Source: Paragonimus skrjabini miyazakii (Eukaryota; Platyhelminthes; Trematoda; Plagiorchiida; Troglotrematidae). From it: 64,000 nucleotides of DNA. The first letter of the stretch is position 1; each line of letters opens with the position of its first letter. Below the pieces are notes generated by a model, which saw nothing but the letters and a program-made list of their open reading frames with translations, was not told where the DNA came from and searched no databases. The position numbers and the translations under genes are program-made. Location: contig JTDE01000312.1 in the NCBI GenBank assembly GCA_014338405.1, positions 141,675 to 205,674 of the forward strand, written 5' to 3'. Below, one piece after another: positions 13,201-26,500 of the stretch.

Positions 13201-16200
13201 TAATGATGAATGACTGGAAACAAATTAACTCACTATCCTACAGTTATAAAAATCGTTACGAGAAGACTGACATTTTGGAACATACATTAAACGCATGACG
13301 CTTGTAACCACCAACGGAAGAGAACATACGGTTTTTCTATACTTTCGATTATTACGAGTTTTAAATTTGAGTTGCATTTTTATGGCGGTTGCTTGCAACT
13401 GATGGCAATGCTGTGACGAAGTCATATCTTGTCGAACAGTTGCATCATTATGTAATCGCTCTCATCCCGATATCCGTTCTGAACATTTTATTATACCAGA
13501 ACTGTATAATGAACAGACACATGGATTACATATGTGTTACTTCGGAACAAATGTTCTAATACCATGCTACACCTTGAGGGTAATCCGATATTAACCATGG
13601 AGCACCTCATGTTAAACAGTGATATGACTGACACAGCATGATGTACTTCAGTTTCGTTCTTGTTTTCTTCACCCCAATCCTGGCAGCATGAACGTTACTG
13701 AGAAATTCGTAATCTAAAGAGACTCACTTGAACCCGTTCACAACTAGAAGAGAATTGCCAACAACAACAAGTATATCTTTGTGCTAATTTTTCATAATAT
13801 GCTTATACATTTTTTTAAGTGTACTATGTTGGTTTGCCGAGAATTTTACAGATATATAGAAAATATCTTATCGTCGCACTTGTTAGGTTGACTACAGGGT
13901 TACCATTACAATATAATAAACACATCAATCTTGGTATACACTATTAATCCTGTGGACGACTTTCCGACACAGTAGTTGACAATTCATTGTTTAACGCTTC
14001 GGGTTAAGATTTTCTATATTTCTCCACAGCAGGATGTTAGCATGTGATGTTACTTGTTAGTAAGTACACGCTTATAAGCCACACAATCTTTGCCCGCACG
14101 CTTTGTAAGTTGTTAGAATCTTCTGCGGTAGAAGTGATCATATATTGTTACTAAGGTTACTGAAGAACATTCAGAAAGAATTACACTGAGATCACTAGTG
14201 TTGTTTGCTTTTGTATCCTTTAGGTGAAAAGAATTTCGACATGATACGTTTGGATAATTACAGATATGGATCACTTTTGTCAGTGTTTGGTGGTTGTGTT
14301 ATTTTTTGTTGCAGCTCAGGGAATGCCACTGAGTCACAATCGAATTAGCATTTACTTTAAACGGCAAGTATCAGTAGTATAAAAATGCAAGCGAACGGCA
14401 AGAAAAATCTCAGCTATTACTAAGAAAAGCTTCATACAGCGATAACTACTGACGCAAATGTGTTGACCTTCTCGTTTTGTCAACAACCCCGATTTATGGA
14501 TTCAGAATTTGTTAATTTAGCGATCAAAGCGGCTTGTTTGAACTAACCTCGTTTGATTTCCAAAACGAAATAGTTTTGGCCAAAAGTTTCACAATTTTCC
14601 GGAATAAGTAAATCAGCAGATTATCATTAGTAATTGTCTGGTGGAAAGTAAAATGTTTGCCACAATGTAAGATGAACTGTATTGAATGAAACACAACTGA
14701 CGCTTGGTCTGAAGTGTTTAGGCTTAGGCCCCTCAATCTGGCTCGTTTTGAACACTGGTCAGATCCAAACCATAATGCTTTCCACTCTCACCGTTGGAAG
14801 TTGCAATGTGGCTACCTTGTGTGCTTTCCAAGTTTGTGGACTACGTTAGAACATTTCGTCGTAAAACATCGAGGCTCACCTCAAACACGACTTTTAAGCA
14901 ATTACCATCGGTTGCTTGCAACTTTCTTATGCCCATTGTGAATTCAGTAAACTGTGCACTGGAGAACAAACATGTAAGTTCATATATCGGTCTAGGTGAA
15001 GATATGTGTAGTTAATTAACGTTCGCACAATTCTACTGGTACGACCCTACGAAGTCATTAAAATGCAAACAGTGTGGGCAAATCTTAACAATATCTGGGC
15101 TGCATTTTTGCAATTTTGCAGATATTTTACTGCTCAGACAATCAGTGACCTTAGGATGTGTGTGAACATTCTAGTTCGGATTGATCTGTTCTAGTGCAAG
15201 TGACTAATGAGTATTTCCACTGCTGAAATGCTTTCATTCTACGCTGTTCACTGAGTCGGATGGCATGTTGGAAAAAAAATCCAAATACAACGCGGAACTT
15301 TGTGATGTTTTAAACAACTTCAAATAGCCCTCAACTTATTAAGTGGAGTTGCTTGCGTGACAGTTCTGATCATCTTGCATGAATTTTCTAAGCTTTAGAA
15401 ACACGTGCTCTAAACACGTGCTCTAAAATAATCGACCATTCAGCTGAGAAGAGTTTATAATTAACAAACTCGCATTATCCGACTTTTGTAGCATATTTTC
15501 AGTCAGCACTAAGTTGTGTGTGTGACAAGTGTATGACAGTGTTGAATACGCTGTTCACACAGTAAGAAGTGAGTGAAAATTTTACGTTGTAAAGAAGGCT
15601 TCACCCAATAAAATGACTCACGGCGCTATCCTGACTAAAGAATTCGAGAAAATCTTCAAATATTTCAATGGTGTGAAAATTACTCGCATCAAAACAATAT
15701 GGTCAATTCTAAAATATCTTTGTTTCACATGCATTCCACATTTTGACGGGTATGCGACCGTCTTCCTTCACTATCTCAATTCATAACATCGAAAATGTTT
15801 TAATATCATTCGGTGAAGATATGTGTTTAAATGTGAACAGTACGGCCCACGATTACTTTATAGGTAGGAACTGGATTAGCTAGATTAACACGATGGATGT
15901 CCTTTGTAAAATTAAAGATTCTAGAATTATCACGCCCAATGGAACCCATGTTATCTGTCTTGAGAAGATGAACATCTCCCGAACGATAAATAAGTGGTTA
16001 CAGAGCAACAGGAAAACAAGTGTTTACTTTTGTTGGACATACTCCGATAGCAGTAAATAAAGAGAGAGAAAATCACCCAAGTATAAAAATATTTTAGTTA
16101 TAAAACTTAAGGAAAACGTGGGGACAGTTTAGTCATTTGTGAAATAAGGTGATGGCAAATCGTGAACTGTTGGGTTTTACATAATAATATAAGCAGAAAA

Positions 16201-17369
16201 TAATTGACATCAACGTTTTTAAAAGGTTGTAAACCTGCGTTCACGATTAAGTCCAGATTAACATGTAATTCTGGAAATAAATGAGCCACAATCAACCAAA
16301 ATGAATCAGCAGAACTTTTGCGAATAAGTATTTACACCTTACGATTCATCATGATATAAAAACAATCAGATTATTACAGTATCACAAAGAGCCGCAATGA
16401 AATATATTATCTCACCTAAGAAAATTTCACTTCTAAATAAAATAACGTACAGACACCTTCATTTTGATCTCGAAACATTACAGTTTAGTCTTGTTGATAC
16501 ATATGACATGATAAATTGCAGTGAAGCTTCTAACCTACGAAATGACAATAAATCTGTTATGGTTGTATCCGTAACTGTAATCCATACTGCAAATGCTCTG
16601 CGTCGTCTGATTCACTGCCACATTGCATCGACTTCCTTACAAAATCATGCCTTCAAGCTCTCTCTGCAACCCGGTGGCCAACGCTGAAGTTTCCGCCATA
16701 ACGTATCAAACAGTCTCAACGAAATACATACCGTATATGTGATGCCCACCAATTCGAACTAAGGCGCGTGAGGCCTGGAGTAAGGGAATCTAGATTTCAC
16801 ATTCTGAGGTAATCAAACCGGCGGTAACATTATAACATCTTTTAAATACCTGTAATTCAAAGTTCCGGTGAGAACGTGTTATAGAAAACCAAGACGTGTC
16901 GTAGTAAACATCAATAGATAGAGTCTGCGTCTGCTTTCCTTCGAGAAGCTAATTATAATTCTTTTATTGTGATATCCACCGGCAGTGTTGAGCCGATCGA
17001 TAATTTACAGACAATCTGATTTATATCCGGAGCTGTCTAATGACATACGTAGCATAATATACGTAACGGACCAAATATGGTTCCCTACTAAATTCAATCT
17101 AATTTTCACTTTTTACAGTGATAAGAGTAGAAATACTTCGTTCACACCGACTACGTCTTTTCGATGACTGTCGATCTGCCAGAGCAGACTTAACATGCGT
17201 CACAATTGTTTTCACGACTAACAGTTGTTGGTTTCACTTGATTACTTTCTTCAAGTGATGACGTGACCCGGAATTACTGTGACCATCGCTTAAGAGATGA
17301 CCAAAGTGTGAACACAGGAGTGGGTATTTATTTCGCATTTTTGTAATTTTTCAAAGGAATTTGGAAAAT
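4276..17369. other. Upstream DNA without supported genes
   Basis: The longest frame (11115-11498, 127 residues) resembles no family I know and has average composition. A 14-base palindrome (TTGTTGGCCAACAA near 10425) and a 13-base tandem duplication at 15400 are the only local structures noted. The KChIP promoter should lie in the 3' part, but no TATA box or initiator could be assigned. Confidence 0.4.
15400..15425. repeat. Perfect 13-bp tandem duplication
   Basis: Two adjacent copies of AACACGTGCTCTA, each containing an E-box (CACGTG). Possibly replication slippage; no function can be assigned. Confidence 0.8.
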
Positions 17370-17512
17370 ATGACATTTCCAGACATTGTTAGTCTGATAC
17401 CATTTAGTGGCGCCAGACAAGTGATTGCTGACAGTCAGCAACTGGCGACTTACCCATTAACTGCTGGGTTGTTTTGGAATTGCTTCGCGTGGTTTGCTAA
17501 TTGCATCCGGCA
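17370..17512 (+). CDS. KCNIP: KChIP-like exon 1 (candidate start exon, hydrophobic N-terminus)
   Basis: Forty-seven codons plus two bases, open from an ATG with A at -3 to a strong donor (CA|GTAAGT at 17513). An in-frame TGA at 17298 lies upstream and no other in-frame ATG intervenes. The phase (2 bases) exactly fits the acceptor at 17663-17664, which supplies the third base of a His codon. The peptide lacks Gly2, so it has no N-myristoylation signal. It ends in an aromatic/hydrophobic stretch (residues 34-46) with Cys38 and Cys45, which recalls the palmitoylated or hydrophobic N-termini of some vertebrate KChIP isoforms. N-termini are variable in this family, so homology cannot confirm it. 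A different, more distal first exon joining at 17694 is the main alternative. Confidence 0.5.
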
Positions 17513-20500
17513 GTAAGTATGATTGAATAAAATACTTTGGACAGTTTATAATGATTTCGCTATTACTACCACAGATTTCACTTAAAATATTTCATAATTT
17601 TGGTAAACTAACTGATGCACATAAACAATGCTTATTTTAAAGAAATTGGTTGCATTTATTTCAGTTACGGAAGCGTTTTTATTTTAAATCCAGATGTCTC
17701 CAGTATTGAATTCACCTCTCCGGAATTGCAAGCCAAACCAGCTTCCATTCGCAAACTGGAATCCGTCACGCATTTCACACGTAAAGAATTGCAGTCTATT
17801 TATCAGGGATTTAAAAAAGTGAGGATGGTTAAAGTTGTGTTTTGTTTTATGGTTCATTTTGAAAATATGCGTATAATTTGTTGGCAACTGTTAATAATAA
17901 TCACGTGTCTATGTCGTAGTTTACGCTAAGCAGTTTATGAACTGGATTCACTCTACATCTGTTCGTAGACTGCACTCAGGTGGATTTTTGTCTACCAGAT
18001 ATTTTTAGTAGAAACACTGAAATAAAATTTTACCCAGCCTGTGACTCATTGATAATGCATATACCTGGGCTGCAAAGACTTAGAGTTCTGGTCTATTTTC
18101 TCGTAAGACAAACGTTTGGATTTGTGTACGAGCGACTCATAAAGAGTAGAAAGCGGATTACTACATCTAAACGTTCAGTTATATTCATTTGTGGGTAACG
18201 CCCAAATTGACTGAGTTTTTTAAAATCATTCGACTTCCGGTTAACATTGCTTCTCACAATATAAAAAGCATTCTAACACTCACACAATTTGAAACACTGG
18301 ACTTACACCTAGTGAAATATACGACTTGACCAGTTACTTATAAGTAACTAGTCACATGATGTAGGGGCGTCTAACATACTAAGTTGAATGGGCCTGAGGT
18401 TGACTAGCAGTGTCATTTCACTTGACTAACCAATATGGCGACACAAACAAATTGTTCTCTCTATCAATCTGAATGTCCCAGAAAATGAAGTTCGCAAGAC
18501 ACATTCGTTTTGTATACTCTTTATAATCGCAAACTTATTACACTTAAAAAGTCAAATAAACGAACGGTTAGTTGGAAACAAATGGCAAATTACCCGTATC
18601 TTTCTAGGGTTACCTTCACCCGGAAAAATCAAGGAAGACATAGTGTAACTATTAAGTAAGTTTGGGTACAAAAAGAAGGCTTATGGTGAGTGATTAACAA
18701 GATCTAGGCGGGCTTGAGTGGCTTCACCTGGTCGCTAGTTGTGACTACAAAGAACAATAAAACTACTTCGGCTGTGTTTCCAGTCCGAGCTAGCTAGCTA
18801 GCTTAGCGATCGACGAAGTTGAGCTTCGGTTGGTTGGTGCACGACTATTGTCCGAATGACACACTGAATGGCGTGGTCACTTTCATAGATGCTGCGTGCC
18901 CAGTTTCAGTTCACCGAAGTATTCAATGCAAAATAGATAGACAAATGAAAGAAAACTAAACAATGTTGAGTATCGCCATTTGTACGTGCGGTTGTTTCAA
19001 ACTCCGGGTTAGTTGCGCTCACATGCACATATAGCAACACACCAAAATCAAATTCGAAACACTTGCTGGCATGTTCGGAATCTTGTACTGGAGTTGGGGC
19101 TTCGTGTAATTTGGGCTGTCGGACAATCCTGTACTTAGTAAAGGTAGGCTTTTCGTCAGGCTGACAAACCAGTTCTTCCACGCGATGAAATCTTTACAGG
19201 GAGATTACATCTGATCACTCGGGGCACGTACTGTTCTTTTGTTTCTCAGGTTTATCAATGTATTGACTGGGTTCATACAATTGAGTGTAACCGCGGGGGA
19301 TTATTTTTCAGAGTTATCGCTAGTGCATTGCATTAAAGTACCATGTTTGTTAACAAAATGAAAGTGTTCAGTGTGGTGTTGCTAATTACAACCTTGACCT
19401 ATGTAAATAAATCGAGCAAGACAAAAAAGCTGAGTTGTGATACATTAACAGTTCCTTACCCCAGTCAAAAACGTAATATATGTGGTTCAAACACATCGGA
19501 CACGATAGAAAATGACAATTGGAATAGGTGCCATTTTACGAAGTGTTATATAGTCAAGTAAGTGGTAGTTATCTCAGGCATTTCTGTGCATACGTAGCTA
19601 GTTTGAAAAACTGTGGCTTTAATAACGGTTGGAAAGATTGAGTTTCAAATATGCAGCATCAACTTTATGAACAGTTGTCATTATCTGTGTTGAATCCACA
19701 CAAGGCTATTCGAAGTTATCATGAAGTCGGCAAAGCAACAGATCAGTAAGGTGGAATAAACTTATTTGTAATGCTGAGGACAGAAATACAATGATCACTT
19801 AGTTTTTCCGCAATTTTGGTTTGTCAAGTCAAAGGAATCACTGTAGCAATCGGTTGCGAGTAGACCTACGACAACAAAATTTGCGAGAAGTAAACCATCA
19901 GGTGATATTCTGCCAGTTAGACTAGTAAACAAAGACAAAGTGCAGTAATTGATTATCGTTCAAATTCGGTAGTAAATGTTCGTAACAAAATAGCACTGAA
20001 ATACGACGCGATTAATAGTGGCACATTGAAAACAGCATACAAAGGAAATATACTTAAAAAAAAAGACGTTGATTTTGAGAAAACTCATATGGAAAAGAGA
20101 ATACAAACAAAAAACGACAGCATCCAACAATTCGTATTGTCAAGCAAACGGAACAACGTGTGTCAGTTGACGAAATAGTATTTTGAGTTTAAAATTTACC
20201 AACTAGTTACTTCGACCATTCTGGACTGCGTATGGTCACTCGTTGGGTTACTGTAGACCCTCTGTACAACGCATATTTTTATAACAAAGCAGCTTATCTC
20301 GGTTGTAAGATGACTCATCAATGTATGGTAGGCGTATGTTCATGATGACGTACACAATTTTAACAAAGTCATAGTGTACTGTTTATACTCAACTTCTCCA
20401 CACAAAATGATGCTCGCTAGAACGAAGTGTACGGGTTGAAACCTAGTTAAATCAGTATCAACCTACTAATGAAAATGTTGGAGAATTATATAGAGCGGAT

Positions 20501-23500
20501 ATCCACAATTATAAACTTTGCCGGGCACGTTGTTTCTAGTTCGCTAAGTAAAGCAATCGCACATTTACGTATGCCTGTACTGAGTGGACCACATTATCGA
20601 AAGTTACTCGACAAGAAAGCGAAGAGAAATATTCGATCATTAATCCTTGGTTTTTGTATACTCATGCCATTTATACGTACTCTTCTGCCTGGTGTTATTA
20701 AACAACCGTCAGCCGTGGTCACCAAGGGCTGCAGATACAGGAAACGAGTGAAGACAGAGTGCGATCAGTATCCAGAATAATCGTAGCGTTTGGTTATGTA
20801 AACTGAGTTGTGATGAAAATATACCGCACTGACCAGATGCCTTTAAGCTTATTGCTGAAGACCTCTTATCAAGAAACGCAAAGTCGGATACTAACGACTT
20901 GCGGAGCAGTGCCCTTGATGAACTTAGGTTCTTCAACAGTAGCCAAATGTTTTAGATAACTCGGCCTTTGCTGTTTGTAGATCGTGGAAGTCGGAGTCGG
21001 AGAAACAGGGAAGCGCGAATTACGTTCGGTGATTTTTCCCGTAGCTCTTTAGAAACGTCAGTGTGACTCACATCAGCCTAATTGGATATTCAGTTGTCTG
21101 CTCGAATTTTGCTACCTAAGAAAGTGTGCCTTACAGGAAATTGCTAAACAACGGGCACACTCAAATCCAGTACCAGTAATGAAGAACAATACATGTTTCC
21201 TGTGGTCGTGCCCAGAAAGATAGACCATAAAACGATCAAGTGAAGCAGCTGGTTGAAAAGTGGTATCTATCGCCACCTAATGCATGGAAAAGCAGAAATT
21301 TACTTTATTCGTATGCTTCAATTCAAGCAAGTGTGAATCCCTTTTTGATGGGCGTGTTGAACATTATGCTTAATGACACAACTTTACGTTTTCTTGCAAT
21401 AAGTACACAAATAAAATTAACAATGTATAGGTCGAGATGGTCATATTTTTCAAAAATCGTAAAACATTTAGGATAGTTTAGAAATATTATAAACTGCTTG
21501 TCTTAACTAAATGCTCATTATAAGGAATCTATTAAATGTTCCATAAGTTTAGTTTTCTCGTCAATCTACCTCACAAGCTGACTGATTTTGTGCAAGTAAC
21601 TGTCACTGCAGTCATAAATAACTGATTCAGAATTTGAGACATAATTGTTACGTGCATTGCGCCCGCCATTGTTTATAGTCGTTTGTTTGGTAGTTTGGAT
21701 CTAGTGCACCAACACACTTGCATATAAACCAACTAGGAGAGCTTGTGAATTTTGTATGGTATCTAAAACTGGACGGTCTCCTTGAACCTTAATAGTGACC
21801 TTGTGGTTCATACTCGTTGTTTCCGTTTATCTTAACGTTAGCCTGTGTGCAAGTATCAAAATGAACAGTTTCTTCCAAAATTCTAGTCATGCTTACTTGT
21901 TCCAACTTACGACTACTACAATGCAAATAAGCCTAACTGTATGAAAAGACTTACTTATACATTCATACTGACTGTTCCACTCTGATTTATACTCGAGCGA
22001 ACACTGCAGTGCATCATCTATATCCCTGGTGTTATGTTTGTTTAAGTCGGTCGAACGATCGTATGATTTATTACTTAGGTAGGATTGAACGAACAGGGTT
22101 AGTGTGATGAAAATACGAAGTAAGTTAGGAGATACTGTTAAAAATAAATATGTCACTAATATACCTTTAGTGGACTTTAACATCAGTATACTCCCAGGTC
22201 AACCGCTTACAAATTCCTAGGAGGATGCAAGTTAACTTTGATTATAACGAGCTATTCACGCCGTCCGTTTATCTCCATGCAAGTCCTTCTGAATTGAATC
22301 CAGTGGTATGAGGACCATGAGTTATTCAAACCAGATAATTGTGTCACATTTTTGGTTAGGAATAGCATCACATAAAGATGACGTTCCTTAAAAAAGATAT
22401 GGCTTGTGGGTTGACAGAAGACTGCTCATAAATAACTGCCAATACAAATTAATCGGTTGGGCTGTGAGGGGTGACATTTTTCAAATGTGTTTCAAAAGAC
22501 TGATAAGCGAACAAACAACCGTATGAGAAGTTGTAATGTTTATGAAGGAAATCGGACACTTACCTGTTCCATTCTGACGTTTTCTGTAAGCCTCTCTTTC
22601 GTGATGTTTGTGTGCTGGATTTTTCAATCTGTCATTTTCGTTTTCAGGGATATACACATGCAAAAACAATATGTGGGATTGCCTTGTAATCTATCAGTAT
22701 GCTACTTTCAGTGTTATTATTTTTTCCAAGATTTCTGGTGTTTTTTGATGTCCAATGTTCATTATTCCAATGTTACACTTTTCGAATTCGAAGGCAATGA
22801 TTAGGTTCTAACCGGCTGGAAGAATGCAGCGCTGTAACTTTTCTATCTTTCTTTTGCCATATTGGTCTTTTCTCCTTAGACAATACTCCTGGCGAATATG
22901 TGCAACCAGAATTGATAAGAATTGTTTACTAATTCTACACGTAATCAATCCAACGCTTGAATATCAGCAAGTGACAAGTCCTTCGAAATTAAACTTGTGT
23001 GATAGACTTATTTAACAACAGTGAACCTTAAACCACTTGAGCGGGTATCCAGCTGCGTTTATGGTATCTCACTTGCCGAAATTGTGTACACCTATTTGAA
23101 AACAGCAACGGAGCACAGTTTCCTAAGAACTGATCATGAGTATGAATCCGCAGCAAACGGAGAGTTCTCACCCTGATGTTTTGACTGGTTTCTCCAAAAA
23201 TTGTTGGTAAATTTTAGTGAGGAATGCAACGGTTACTCCGTGAACTTTCTAGCAAATCGATGCTCCACAAACACAACGTAGTCCTTACGAATGACCTCAA
23301 TAGATGAACATATTATCCTCTTGGTACTAACTTAGTCTCTCCGTAGTTTCATCCTAGAATGTTACTGGATAAAAGACGTTTGGAAGTGGGCCAGTCTGAT
23401 AAGTTCACTACACAAATGTATGCCAGTCGTATCAAAACAACATCAGGCGACTCGGCATTAATAAAATCTAAACAGGTCTTTTGATGACAAAAACATTTCT

Positions 23501-26500
23501 TAGGTGCTAAATTAGCCAACATCGATCTAACCGATTCATACGGCACTAAACATGTGACCACGTTAACCCGGTTAACGCATTCAAGAAGCAACTGTACAAC
23601 TGGCGCTCAAAGTCACTAGTCTAAGTAACACTTGTACCTATCTGAATATCCCAGTAAGTCTACACCAAAGCAATTGGAGTAGCCCAGTCGGATTGCATTG
23701 CCCTTAATTTTACACTTGGTTTGAGTGTACTATTATTCGCCCCCTTTTTCTCACCGTATATCGGAGACATACAGTTGATATATTTTAAACCTATCGCTGA
23801 TCACATTCAGCAAAACATCAGTGCATCCTTGCGTATACCTTCTTCACACTCCATTGTGTTGTGTAAGATTTTCTTTCTATGCCACTCTCCATTCTACTAA
23901 TATATCGACCAGTGATGATCAGGATTTCAGTTCAACTAAGAATCTGTTAACACTGGTTCTTGATGATGGTTAGCAAGAAGACTACCAGTTGTGGTATGTG
24001 GAGTAGTAGCCGACTTGAGCTGAACACTTAATTGATTTAGTTTATCTTAAGTCCGGAGGAAGAGCTGAACGTCTTTCGTATATGTTATTGTGTGATGCTT
24101 TTGTTAAGCATATTTTCATCCTTGTATTACAGTATGAAACACGAGTGTGGCACACAAGCATGACTGGTACTTCTGAACTGCTGTTTCCTAGGTGAATTGC
24201 ATTATGTATGAACTCAACTCCCAGTTTGGTGCCTTTTTCCTGGGTGGGCTTGTTGAATAAGTTGCTTGAGTGTGGAAGTTAATGCTGTTCTACCTACAAC
24301 AAAACGTGATCTAATCTGAGACACTGAGCTAAATCCTTGGAGGAAGTGTCTCAAGTCAGTCACACTCTGTGGGCAAAATAATTGTTTGGCCACCGCTCTG
24401 TATTCTAACATTTTGGACAGCGTTTAAAACTGCATAAAACACAGCAAACATCAACAGTATACATGTTTCAACAAACCAACGATAGTTAGAGGCCCGAAAG
24501 GTGTATAAAATAATTTTAGAGTTACTTGATGCTATCGTTGTTCACGCCATTCATAAAATGTTGTGGCATTTTTAGTTCAGCTCACGGCTCGACAAATGTT
24601 GTTAGGTTGGTAACCGATGAAGAATTTGACGCTTTCCACTTCGGCTCGGATGATTGAGACAAACCGCTCAAACCTTATCCATTTATGTCAAGATGAATGC
24701 AGCTTACAACGAAGAATAGAATTCCACTGAAATGTGTGGTAATCATTGAGCGAAAGATTATGGGGTGGCGTTAGTAATCAAGGTGATAACTTGTTGAGCT
24801 TCGTTTCGTATAGATAAATCCGTCAGAAATTCCCAAAAACTTACTGAAGCTTGATGAAAGAAAACCCCTCTTTCTGTTTGTGTACAACAATATCTGTTGT
24901 CAAAGTAAATGGAGCACCGCGTTTTAAAGTGTGATTGCCAAGAGCGCATTAAAGACTTGATTATATACCATACCTAAATTATATGACGATAACGTGAATA
25001 CCCCTACTGAACGACTGTTCCGTATTTATAAAAGTTTTGGACTTTTTTCATAAATATGACCTTACACGATTTGAATCAATAGATTTTGATAGCCAAACAA
25101 TTTTCTGATACAACAATTTGTCATTGCAACAAACAAAGCGCAAACCTCTCAGAAAACAGAATACATCCGTCTCAAAAGAAATCGTCTAACTGTGGTACTA
25201 GAGTAGACACAGAAGTCAACATCTGTATGCGTGTCCGTATCCTATCTATCTGTATTTGTGTGTCATATATAACTCGCATGTTTTACGTTTGTGACTGATG
25301 AGAGTAAACGAAATGTTAACATCTTATATCAGCACATACGAGACGAGCGAGCAAAACTTCCAGTTTTACTTGCGCAACTACGCACACATGAAGCTCAGTT
25401 TGTCACATCGTGGCATTTGCATGAGAAAATCAAGTGCTTGAATCATTCTTCCATTAGCTCAGACCGGAATCTTTAACAATCTTTACATGGAAAAAATTGA
25501 AAAAGAAATGCACGATCGGTAATTTTTAAACTGGCGTGTTGTGTTTGTGCAGTCTGGCAAGAATGTTAGACATCGGATTGTACTGTTTTAAAATTTCTGG
25601 CTTACGTAAAACGGTTTTAATTTGGAGGAGAATGGACTTCACTTATCTCAATATTTCTCCAAAATTTTAATTTGGAAGTCAGCCTTGTTATCTTTTTTCA
25701 CCATAGCAGCTGAAAATTCTGTGACACATTTTTGTTTGGCTATTTAGTTTTCCAATACTGAACGTTTTAAAATAAAATGCTTGCATCATTGCGAAAATAC
25801 ACGTGAACATTCACTTACGTCCGATGTTGATCACATTTACACAATCTCCATTCTCTTAGATCCCGTTCCTCTGCTGAGGTATCAATGTTTAATTGTGTTA
25901 TAATTAGAATTGTCATAAAATCTGACTATGAAACTTAACAAATCCACTCCACCCTGTTATCTTGAGATAGAATTGGAATAGTTAAGTACACTTGAGTACT
26001 TTTATTTTCCTGCTGGTGTATCATATAATATATATACCTATCCATTTGATAAGCATTAGTCGTGTATGGTTTTCATGAAGGCGTTTAGTTTGCATGCAGA
26101 TTGGTGACAATTAGGCTACGAATATTTCAGCAGTTGAAACCATGGTTTGGTAAACTGTAACTCAGCTGCACATGACTGTATTCAGACTAGAGGAACTTAA
26201 AGATAGGTCAGTAGTTTTGAAGAATAAAATAGTGCAGTGATTGGTTCAACTCAGATTCCCATTACAAAAACCAGTCTTATATTGTATGCGAATCGAGACG
26301 ATGCAAAAGGTTGGTATACGAAGAATAAGATACAGTGATATTACGCCGATAAAAGTGGTACATCGTGGTTTACTTACCCAGATAGCTAGATCGCGATGTT
26401 TAAATGAGAGCGTCTGCATATAAAGTTGTAACTTATAACCTATAAGTGAAAATGAGCTTTCTAATCTACTCTTCACTTGCAATAATTTTGTGCCCAACAG

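Larger units (their letters stand above)
17819..24210 (+). other. KChIP intron 2, first part
   Basis: Intronic DNA from the donor at 17819. It holds a long palindrome (18327-18354), an (AGCT) run (18787-18804) and one small secreted-type ORF (19343-19557), listed separately. Other frames, including 20469-20780 and 22487-22804, show no recognisable domain. Confidence 0.6.

Noticed and set aside
14970..14985. Donor-like CAT|GTAAGT after a short frame starting MPIVNSVN, as an alternative KChIP first exon
   Set aside because: The phase is 0, which fits neither acceptor of exon 2.
14714..15015. Overlapping frames with GSCNVATLCA-like wording, possibly the start of a LINE endonuclease
   Set aside because: The match is only about ten residues, and nothing recognisable follows in any frame.
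20469..20780. 103-codon ORF ending in a Cys/basic segment (GCRYRKRVKTECDQYPE), faintly like midkine-type domains
   Set aside because: The similarity is limited to a few residues and the cysteine pattern is incomplete.
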